Source of the DNA: Betaproteobacteria bacterium | Lineage (GTDB): Bacteria; Pseudomonadota; Gammaproteobacteria; Burkholderiales; SG8-39 | NCBI GenBank assembly: GCA_005888925.1 | Contig: VBCP01000082.1 | Span: 1 to 17,061 of the forward strand | Reading direction: 5' to 3' | Length of the DNA stretch: 17,061 nt | Part shown: piece after piece, positions 10,356 to 15,183 of the stretch | Numbering within the stretch: position 1 is the stretch's first letter | How the letters are laid out: the number at the start of each line of letters is the position of its first letter | Position numbers and translations under genes: made by a program | The notes under the pieces: generated by a model | What the model was told of the DNA's origin: nothing | The model's database searches: none | The model's input: only the letters and a program-made list of their open reading frames with translations

Positions 10356-10446
10356 GGAGAGATGGCCGAGCGGCTTAAGGCGCACGCTTGGAAAGCGTGT
10401 AAGCGTTAATAGCGCTTCGTGGGTTCGAATCCCACTCTCTCCGCCA
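10356..10446 (+). tRNA. tRNA-Ser (anticodon GGA), intact
   Basis: A class II tRNA with encoded CCA. The acceptor strands GGAGAGA (10356-10362) and TCTCTCC (10436-10442) pair fully. The anticodon stem 10383-10387/10395-10399 encloses loop TTGGAAA with anticodon GGA at 10390-10392, reading UCC/UCU codons. A long variable arm (AAGCG/CGCTT type) is as expected for tRNA-Ser. The T arm is GTGGG-TTCGAAT-CCCAC. Bases 10362-10446 recur exactly at 14576-14660. Confidence 0.97.
10362..10446 (+). repeat. 85-bp direct repeat, copy 1 (inside intact tRNA-Ser)
   Basis: Identical over 85 bp to 14576-14660. It starts at the last base of the 5' acceptor strand and ends at the CCA. Flanks differ on both sides. 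In the geometry of a tRNA integration this is the end bearing the functional tRNA. Confidence 0.9.
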
Positions 10447-10503
10447 TCTCCCGGTTCCCTCTGCGGTTTGTGCGGCGCGGCAGAGGAGCGCTGGTTTGCG
10501 TTC

Positions 10504-10538
10504 CGCCAAGTTTGATGTAAGCATTCCCCCGCGAGAAT
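10504..10538 (+). promoter_or_regulatory. Degenerate tandem motif plus -10-like box before the DUF4212/SSS operon
   Basis: CCAAG (10506-10510) and GTAAG (10517-10521) are phased by 11 bp. GAGAAT (10533-10538, 4/6) follows after 11 bp, and the TTG start at 10586 is 47 bp further. Order and spacing match the acs (500-533) and MFS (7991-8024) sites, but only half the motif is perfect, so confidence is lower. Confidence 0.42.
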
Positions 10539-10585
10539 CCAAATAGAAACCCGCAGTTGGTTCCTTTTCTTGAGGGGAGGCTTGA

Positions 10586-10855
10586 TTGGAACTGTCCGCA
10601 AAGCACCACGAGTATTGGCGCAAGAACCTCGTCATCACGGCGATTCTGTTCGTCGTCTGGTTCGTCTTTACTTTCGTCGAGATCTGGTTCGCACGCGACC
10701 TCAACAGCAGCATGACGTTCCTCGGCTTTCCGCTCGCGTTCTACTTCTCGGCGCAGGGTTCGCTCGCGATCTACGTCGCACTCATCGGCATCTACGCACT
10801 GATCATGCGCAAGCTCGACAAGGAATACGGCGTGGATGAAGGAGACCTCGAATGA
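10586..10855 (+). CDS. DUF4212 small subunit of a sodium:solute symporter
   Basis: An 89-aa membrane protein that accompanies SSS permeases of the VC_2705 subfamily. The start is the TTG at 10586 (MELSAKHHEYWRKNL), supported by GGGGAGG at 10574-10580 with 5-nt spacing. It has two membrane helices (about residues 14-36 and 51-74), the family-typical W-R-KN-L segment near the N-terminus, and an acidic C-terminus (DKEYGVDEGDLE). Its TGA overlaps the ATG of the large subunit (ATGA), so the two are translationally coupled. It is the first gene after tRNA-Ser and probably has its own promoter at about 10504-10538. Confidence 0.93.
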   Translation: MELSAKHHEYWRKNLVITAILFVVWFVFTFVEIWFARDLNSSMTFLGFPLAFYFSAQGSLAIYVALIGIYALIMRKLDKEYGVDEGDLE

Positions 10856-12915
10856 GCTCCCCGGCCTTCTCGCAGTCGAACTTCAACCGCCAGCTCAAGA
10901 AGTACTACACCTTCTATACCGGCGGCTTCATCGCCTTCCTTCTTGCGCTCGCGCTGGCCGAGCAGATGGGGATGTCGCGCGCCTGGATAGGCTACTGGTT
11001 CCTGTTCGCGACCATCGGGCTGTATGCCGGCATCGGCTGGATGACCCGCACCACGGATGTCGCGGAGTATTACGTCGCGGGACGCCGGGTGCCGTCGTTC
11101 TTCAACGGCATGGCGACCGGCGCCGACTGGATGAGCGCGGCGTCCTTCATCGGCATGGCGGGCACGCTGTTCCTGTCGGGCTTCGACGGGCTCGCCTGGG
11201 TCATGGGATGGACCGGGGGCTTTTGCCTGGTGGCGTTATTCCTCGCGCCCTATCTGCGCAAGTTCGGCCAGTTCACCATTCCGGATTTCCTCGCCGAGCG
11301 TTACGGCGGCAACATCGTGCGCTTCATGGGCGTTATCTGCGCGATCACCTGTTCTTTCGTCTACGTCGTCGCCCAGATCTACGGCGTCGGCCTGATCGTG
11401 AGCCGGATGACCGGCCTCGAGTTCGGCGTCGGCGTGTTCGTCGGCCTCGCCGGGATCCTGGTTTGCGCGATGCTGGGCGGCATGCGGGCGGTGACCTGGA
11501 CCCAGGTGGCCCAGTACATCGTCCTCATCATCGCCTACATGACGCCCGTGGTCTGGCTGGGCGTGAAACATACCGGCATACCGGTGCCGCAGTTCGCCTA
11601 TGGCTATACGCTGCAGAAGCTCGGCGATGTGGAGAAGAAAATCACCGCCGACCCGAAAGAGCAGGAAGTGCGCAAGATCTTCGCTGACCGGGCGGCGGCA
11701 GGCAGGGCCGCACTCGCCGCTCCTGAGAAGTCGTACGCCGAAGGCAAGGCCAAGGTCGAGCAGGATCTCGCGAAACTGAAGGCTGCGAATGCGCCGGCGG
11801 AGAAGATCGCGGAGGCCGAAAGAGCCGTTGCGGCCTATCCCGTGAACGTGAACGCCGCGCAGGTTCAGTGGCGGCGTGAAGCAGGCCTCGCCGCGCGCGC
11901 GGCGCCACCCCGGCCGCACGCCGAGGCTTTCCCGGGCAGGGATGAAGCGGCGCGGAATACCGCGCGCCTGAACTTCATCGGCATCGTGTTCTGCATGATG
12001 TTCGGCACCGCGGCGCTGCCCCACATCCTGATGCGCTACTACACCACGCCCAGCGTGCAGGAGGCGCGCACTTCGGTGTTCTGGTCGCTGGTGTGCATCT
12101 TCCTGCTGTACTTCACGGCGCCCTGCCTCGCGGTGCTGGCGAAGTACGACATGTACACGCACCTGGTGGGCAGTTCGTTCGCCTCGCTCCCGGCCTGGGC
12201 CTCGGCATGGGCAAAGGTGGATCCGTCGCTGCTCAGCATCGTCGACATCAACAAGGACGGCATCGTGCAGCTGGCCGAAATCGTGATCGGCGGCGACCTG
12301 ATCGTGCTGGCGACGCCCGAGATCGCGGGCTTGCCGTACGTGGTGTCGGGCCTGGTTGCTGCGGGTGGCCTTGCCGCGGCGCTGTCGACCGCGGACGGGT
12401 TGCTGCTGACCATTGCCAACGCCTTGGCGCACGACTTCTACTACAAGCTGATCGATCCGACCGCCACGACGGGGAGACGCGTGTTTCTCTCCAAGTTTTT
12501 GCTGGTCTGCGCCGCGATTACGGCGGCCTACGTGACCTCGCTCAAGCCGGGGGACATCCTGTTCCTGGTGGGTGCCGCGTTCTCGCTGGGGGCATCCTCG
12601 TTCTTCCCGTGTTTGGTGATGGGCATATTCTGGAAGCGCGCTAGCAAGTGGGGAGCGATCATCGGCATGGCCGCGGGGCTTGGGATTTGCGTGTACTACA
12701 TGGTTACGCGCTACCCGTTCTTCGGCATCAATATGCCGCTTTGGTTCGGCTTGAGCCCGGTGTCGGCCGGCATGTTCGGCTTGCCGGTATCGATGATCAC
12801 CATCTACATCGTGAGCTGGCTGACGCCCGAGCCACCGAAGGAAGTGCAGGAGCTGGTCGAGCATGTGCGCTATCCGAACCTGGTGGGTGATACCGTAGTC
12901 AGCGAAGCCAGATAG
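10852..12915 (+). CDS. Sodium:solute symporter large subunit (VC_2705/ActP-like subfamily)
   Basis: A 687-aa inner-membrane permease of the SSS family, related to acetate/cation symporter ActP and paired with a DUF4212 subunit. Signatures: YYVAGRRVPSFFNGMATGAD (residues 66-85), DFLAERYGG, GGMRAVTWTQVAQY, the segment ILMRYYTTPSVQEAR, and PYVVSGLVAAGGLAAALSTA with LLTIANALAHD. A hydrophilic Ala/Lys/Glu-rich insert of about 110 residues (about 250-360, partly coiled-coil-like) splits two helices. Related betaproteobacterial proteins carry a similar insert, as far as I recall. A canonical 12-residue EF-hand loop, DINKDGIVQLAE, sits at 465-476 in a loop after a helix. The substrate is probably acetate or another short carboxylate, inferred from family and from the acs/sensor neighbourhood. 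A strong terminator follows. Confidence 0.93.
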   Translation: MSSPAFSQSNFNRQLKKYYTFYTGGFIAFLLALALAEQMGMSRAWIGYWFLFATIGLYAGIGWMTRTTDVAEYYVAGRRVPSFFNGMATGADWMSAASFIGMAGTLFLSGFDGLAWVMGWTGGFCLVALFLAPYLRKFGQFTIPDFLAERYGGNIVRFMGVICAITCSFVYVVAQIYGVGLIVSRMTGLEFGVGVFVGLAGILVCAMLGGMRAVTWTQVAQYIVLIIAYMTPVVWLGVKHTGIPVPQFAYGYTLQKLGDVEKKITADPKEQEVRKIFADRAAAGRAALAAPEKSYAEGKAKVEQDLAKLKAANAPAEKIAEAERAVAAYPVNVNAAQVQWRREAGLAARAAPPRPHAEAFPGRDEAARNTARLNFIGIVFCMMFGTAALPHILMRYYTTPSVQEARTSVFWSLVCIFLLYFTAPCLAVLAKYDMYTHLVGSSFASLPAWASAWAKVDPSLLSIVDINKDGIVQLAEIVIGGDLIVLATPEIAGLPYVVSGLVAAGGLAAALSTADGLLLTIANALAHDFYYKLIDPTATTGRRVFLSKFLLVCAAITAAYVTSLKPGDILFLVGAAFSLGASSFFPCLVMGIFWKRASKWGAIIGMAAGLGICVYYMVTRYPFFGINMPLWFGLSPVSAGMFGLPVSMITIYIVSWLTPEPPKEVQELVEHVRYPNLVGDTVVSEAR

Positions 12916-12933
12916 CCTGGGACCGTTGATCCA

Positions 12934-12965
12934 AACAAGGCCCGCTTAGGCGGGCCTTGTTTTTT
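12934..12965 (+). terminator. Rho-independent terminator after the SSS symporter
   Basis: A 9-bp stem (AAGGCCCGC at 12937-12945 with GCGGGCCTT at 12950-12958), extendable by a C-G and an A-T pair. It has a 4-nt loop (TTAG) and six T at 12960-12965. It sits 21 bp after the symporter stop. The short A run on the 5' side is not long enough to claim bidirectional function. Confidence 0.93.
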
Positions 12966-12997
12966 AGAATCTGTTCTAGTCTGCAGGGAGACTGAAA

Positions 12998-13303
12998 ATG
13001 AAAGCATTCCTGGTTGCCGCGGCTTGCGGCATCGTACTGACCCTGAGCGGCTGCTCCGGCCAGGTCGGCGGGACGGCGAGAGGCCTGTTCATCGGCTACG
13101 TGACGGACAAGACCGAGGAGGAGGTCGTCGCCAAGGTCGGCAAGCCCGAAACCGTCGAAACCCAACCGAACACCCTGCGTTGGACCTACAAGAAGAAGAC
13201 CTTCGATCCGGACAATCAGAGCCTGATCGATGAAGAGACGATCCTGATCTTCCAGAAGGATGCCAGCGGGAAGTTCAAGGTCGTGCAGGTGATTTTCGGC
13301 TAG
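12998..13303 (+). CDS. Small lipoprotein with a BamE/SmpA-like domain
   Basis: A 101-aa predicted lipoprotein. The start is ATG 12998 with AGGGAG at 12985-12990. The signal peptide MKAFLVAAACGIVLTLSGC ends in the lipobox LSGC with Cys19 as the lipidation site. The mature part contains TEEEVVAKVGKPETVE followed by an aromatic beta segment (LRWTYKKKTF) and a terminal strand (GKFKVVQVIFG). This is the pattern of the small BamE-like fold. The residue after Cys19 is Ser, with no Asp+2 retention signal, so outer-membrane sorting is expected. Its function is unknown; it is too divergent to call BamE itself. It is probably monocistronic: a terminator lies before it and a convergent gene after it. Its TAG shares the bases CTAG (13300-13303) with the stop of the opposing TPR gene. 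Confidence 0.85.
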   Translation: MKAFLVAAACGIVLTLSGCSGQVGGTARGLFIGYVTDKTEEEVVAKVGKPETVETQPNTLRWTYKKKTFDPDNQSLIDEETILIFQKDASGKFKVVQVIFG

Positions 13304-13884
13304 ACCACGAGGTGCTGCACCAGGTGGGCGAGGTCGCTGCGCCCGGTATCGCGAATCAGCCGGCGCGTCGCTTTCGGGTCGAAGCGCAGCAGGTGCATGA
13401 CGACCTGCTCGAACCGCTCCGTATTGCCCGTCGTGTGGAGCGCCATCCCTAGCTGGTACCAGGCATGCTGGTTCATAGGTTGCAGCGTCGCCGCCTGCTC
13501 CAGCGCCTCGGCGGCTTCGCGGTGCTGCCCGAGCTGGGCGTGGGCGAGGCCAAGGCCGTACCAGGCGCGGTCGATCTTGGGATTGAGGCGCGTGGCTTCG
13601 CGAAATTCCTGGATCGCGCGCTCGTATTGCCGGCGCTTGTCGTGCGTGTAACCGAGGTTGAAATGGGCGACCGCGTTGCCGGGGTCAGCGCGCAGCACCG
13701 CCTGGAAGTAGGGTTGCGCCTCGGCGAAGCGCTCCTGCGACGCCAGCAGGTAGGCGATGCGATTCGTGGGCCTCAGGAAGCCGGGCGCAGCCTGCACCGC
13801 CGCCGTGTACGCGGCAATGGCCTCGTGCTTGAAACCGAACAGTTCGAGCACGCGGCCGCGAAGATAATATCGCCAATGGTCCAT
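13300..13884 (-). CDS. Tetratricopeptide-repeat (TPR) protein
   Basis: A 194-aa all-helical repeat protein, probably a cytoplasmic protein-protein interaction scaffold. The start is the ATG at 13884-13882 with AGGA 8-11 nt upstream on the minus strand. About four to five TPR units are visible, with the usual W/Y-LG-A-G-A-P pattern: AIAAYTAAVQAAPGF, AQPYFQAVLRADPGN, AIQEFREATRLNPKI, AAEALEQAATLQPMN, ending in a partial unit (FEQVVMHLLRFDP). There is no signal peptide or membrane helix. It is divergent from the next gene with only 11 bp between start codons, so its promoter must lie inside that gene. It converges on the lipoprotein gene with overlapping stops. The partner is unknown. Confidence 0.88.
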   Translation of the reverse strand: MDHWRYYLRGRVLELFGFKHEAIAAYTAAVQAAPGFLRPTNRIAYLLASQERFAEAQPYFQAVLRADPGNAVAHFNLGYTHDKRRQYERAIQEFREATRLNPKIDRAWYGLGLAHAQLGQHREAAEALEQAATLQPMNQHAWYQLGMALHTTGNTERFEQVVMHLLRFDPKATRRLIRDTGRSDLAHLVQHLVV

Positions 13885-13895
13885 CGATCGATCCT

Positions 13896-14186
13896 GTGTA
13901 CGAGATTATCGTAATTCTGAAGGCGCTGACCGAGGTGGCAGGTGTTGCTTTCCTCGGGCAGGGCGTGCTCTGGGTGATCGCCGGCGCCAAGCGCGACCAG
14001 AACATGGTCTATAACCTGTTCAAGACCATCACCTCGCCGGTGATGCGGCTCACGCGCGCCATCACGCCGCGCATCATCATCGACGCACACATCGGGTTGG
14101 TGGCCTTCTTCCTATTGATGGTGATCTGGATGGTGCTAACGGCGTTCAAGATCAAGATCGTCTTGGAGAATGCGCCGGCGGCTTAA
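13896..14186 (+). CDS. Small two-helix membrane protein of unknown function
   Basis: A 96-aa protein read from the GTG at 13896 (MYEIIVILKALTEVAGVAFL). It has two hydrophobic segments, about residues 4-28 and 65-90, joined by a basic loop (AKRDQNMVYNLFKTI, RLTRAITPRIIIDAH). I do not recognise a named family, although similar short proteins exist in Betaproteobacteria as far as I recall. There is no ribosome-binding site before the GTG, and no better in-frame start is seen nearby, so the exact N-terminus is uncertain. Its last 35 bp overlap the 3' end of the opposing zinc-ribbon gene. Coding character is good: conserved-looking amphipathic loop and normal third-position GC. Confidence 0.72.
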   Translation: MYEIIVILKALTEVAGVAFLGQGVLWVIAGAKRDQNMVYNLFKTITSPVMRLTRAITPRIIIDAHIGLVAFFLLMVIWMVLTAFKIKIVLENAPAA

Positions 14187-14541
14187 TAAGGCACCATTCG
14201 TTGTTGCACTTGCGGCAGCGAACCTGCGACGGCGAGATCAGCCGGAAGCGGGCGTAAGCGCCGCAGGCGCCGCAGGTCGCGTGCTCGCCGAGCAGTTCGG
14301 CCTCCGTCAGGATCTTCTGGTAGCGCACAAGGCCGTAGACGCAAATTGCTGCTGCGCCCGCGATGACGGTGACGTAAAGGAGCAGGCGCCCGAACGAGCC
14401 CCGGAAACTCAGTTCCTCAGCGCAGGCTGCAATCGCGACAATGCATATGAACGCGCTGATGAACCAGGCGTGTCCCTCGATAAGGCGGCGTTCGTACCAG
14501 CGGGCAAAACCGAGGCGGCCGATGCTGTCGGCGGGTTCCAT
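14152..14541 (-). CDS. Membrane protein with C-terminal zinc ribbon
   Basis: A 129-aa protein from the ATG 14541-14539. Two membrane helices (about residues 24-41 and 52-71) are followed by a charged helix and a cytoplasmic zinc ribbon with C90-x2-C93 and C109-x2-C112 (TCGACGAY, VRCRKCNNEW). A fifth Cys lies at 117. Function is unknown; the layout resembles small membrane-anchored sensors or adaptors. There is no Shine-Dalgarno. A TTGAAA box (14576-14571, minus strand) and GACTAT (14553-14548) are 17 bp apart and would start transcription at the ATG itself. The -35 box overlaps the boundary of the truncated tRNA copy. The 3' end overlaps the convergent gene by 35 bp. Less GC-biased than the flanking dnaX region. 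Confidence 0.7.
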   Translation of the reverse strand: MEPADSIGRLGFARWYERRLIEGHAWFISAFICIVAIAACAEELSFRGSFGRLLLYVTVIAGAAAICVYGLVRYQKILTEAELLGEHATCGACGAYARFRLISPSQVRCRKCNNEWCLIKPPAHSPRRS

Positions 14542-14575
14542 ACGGCGATAGTCGGAGCATCGGCGGTATATTTCA

Positions 14576-14660
14576 ATGGCCGAGCGGCTTAAGGCGCACG
14601 CTTGGAAAGCGTGTAAGCGTTAATAGCGCTTCGTGGGTTCGAATCCCACTCTCTCCGCCA
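14576..14660 (+). repeat. 85-bp direct repeat, copy 2: truncated tRNA-Ser(GGA) lacking its 5' acceptor strand
   Basis: Exact copy of 10362-10446, from the last acceptor-strand base through the CCA. The seven bases that should form the 5' acceptor strand are ATTTCAA (14570-14576), which pair with TCTCTCC at only one of seven positions. It therefore cannot fold or be processed as a tRNA. This is the arrangement left at the far side of an element that integrated into a tRNA 3' end, or by a segmental duplication. The 2 bp to the next gene's stop (14662) place it tightly against the dnaX-side genes. Confidence 0.92.
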
Positions 14661-14661
14661 C

Positions 14662-14889
14662 TCACTCCACGCGGGCGAACTTCCCCTTCTGGATCATCCA
14701 GGAGAGCACGCCGAACACGGCCGTGACGAGCGCGAGAAAGGTCCAGAACCACGCGTAGCCGAGGGAAGCCTCGCGCTCCACGGCGTCGGTCACCGAAGTC
14801 GCGCCCGAAAAGCCGCTGAGGGCTACGCCGAGGCACACCAGGCCGAACGCGGCGCAAAGCCAGACGGCGAGCTGGGCGCTGATCTTCAT
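14662..14889 (-). CDS. Small two-helix membrane protein of unknown function
   Basis: A 75-aa protein read from the ATG 14889-14887 (MKISAQLAVWLCAAFG); a TTG five codons upstream (14904) is possible but less likely. Hydrophobic segments are about residues 6-26 and 43-62, separated by GATSVTDAVEREASLGYAW, with a basic tail (QKGKFARVE). No family recognised and no clear ribosome-binding site. Its stop lies 2 bp from the CCA of the truncated tRNA copy, so its transcripts would run antisense through that copy. A minus-strand terminator-like hairpin lies just upstream of its start. Confidence 0.65.
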   Translation of the reverse strand: MKISAQLAVWLCAAFGLVCLGVALSGFSGATSVTDAVEREASLGYAWFWTFLALVTAVFGVLSWMIQKGKFARVE

Positions 14890-14901
14890 CGGGCCAGTGT
14901 A

Positions 14902-14938
14902 CAAAAGAAAACGCCCGGCGGCTTTTCAGCCCCGGGCG
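14902..14938 (-). terminator. Terminator-like hairpin on the minus strand, upstream of the small membrane gene
   Basis: CGCCCGG (14912-14918) pairs with CCGGGCG (14932-14938), extended after a bulge by GGC/GCC (14920-14922 with 14929-14931). On the minus strand the stem is followed by TTTTCTTTTG (14911-14902). It would stop leftward transcripts arriving from the SRP RNA/dnaX side, or act as an attenuator for 14662-14889. No T run exists on the plus strand. Confidence 0.55.
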
Positions 14939-14944
14939 CGTTAA

Positions 14945-14966
14945 CCATCGCGTTTTGGCGCGATGG
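14945..14966. other. Perfect 8-bp inverted repeat in the leader before the SRP RNA
   Basis: CCATCGCG (14945-14952) and CGCGATGG (14959-14966) form a stem with a 6-nt loop (TTTTGG), followed by AGGAGGA but no reading frame. CCATCGCG occurs again at 15043-15050 beside the SRP RNA promoter. The 164 bp between 14905 and 15068 otherwise contain no gene. Confidence 0.4.
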
Positions 14967-15034
14967 AGGAGGATCCGTCGCCTGCACATTAGCCTGCGGC
15001 GCATTCCAGGGCCTGACTGACGACTGACGGCAGC

Positions 15035-15062
15035 CTGACTCGCCATCGCGATGACATACAAT
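15035..15062 (+). promoter_or_regulatory. Probable promoter of the 4.5S SRP RNA
   Basis: CTGACT (15035-15040, 4/6 to the -35 consensus) and TACAAT (15057-15062, 5/6 to the -10 consensus) are 16 bp apart, placing the start at about 15069, the predicted RNA 5' end. Just upstream is a tandem heptamer GACTGAC-GACTGAC (15015-15028). Confidence 0.6.
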
Positions 15063-15068
15063 GGGGGT

Positions 15069-15164
15069 GGCGGGCCTCCCCGCATTGCAGTCTGGTGAAC
15101 CTGGTCAGGTCCGGAAGGAAGCAGCCACAGCCGGTCCCTGCAAGTGCCGGGGGTCAGGCTCGCC
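15069..15164 (+). ncRNA. ffs: Signal recognition particle 4.5S RNA (small bacterial type)
   Basis: RNA component of the SRP, binding Ffh for co-translational membrane targeting. The conserved domain IV apical region is present: GGTCAGGTCCGGAAGGAAGC at 15103-15122, followed by AGCC. The ends pair as GGCGGGCCT (15069-15077) with AGGCTCGCC (15156-15164), including one G-U pair, giving a hairpin of about 96 nt. Ends are set by the pairing and may differ by a few bases. dnaX starts only 19 bp later, so readthrough probably supplies the dnaX message. Confidence 0.95.
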
Positions 15165-15183
15165 TCTCACCTTTCTCTACGCG

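Noticed and set aside
10400..10410. Other GTAAG occurrences (tRNA variable arm at about 10400 and 14614, coding region near 14254) as operator copies
   Set aside because: Single half-sites within RNA or coding sequence, with no 11-bp partner and no -10 box at the right distance.
10458..10486. Hairpin CCTCTGC/GCAGAGG downstream of tRNA-Ser as its terminator
   Set aside because: 15-nt loop and no T run. It may be incidental.
10447..14575. Integrase, transposase or CRISPR array inside the tRNA-bracketed segment
   Set aside because: Looked for on both strands. All frames are accounted for by transport, lipoprotein, TPR and small membrane genes, and no regular repeat array is present.
14573..15085. 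170-aa minus-strand reading frame ending with the SGIRTHEALLTL-type sequence
   Set aside because: Its C-terminus is the antisense of the tRNA-Ser copy, a well-known false protein. The rest is shadow of the small membrane gene and the SRP leader. The similar frames at 10122-10601 and 10375-10713 have the same cause.
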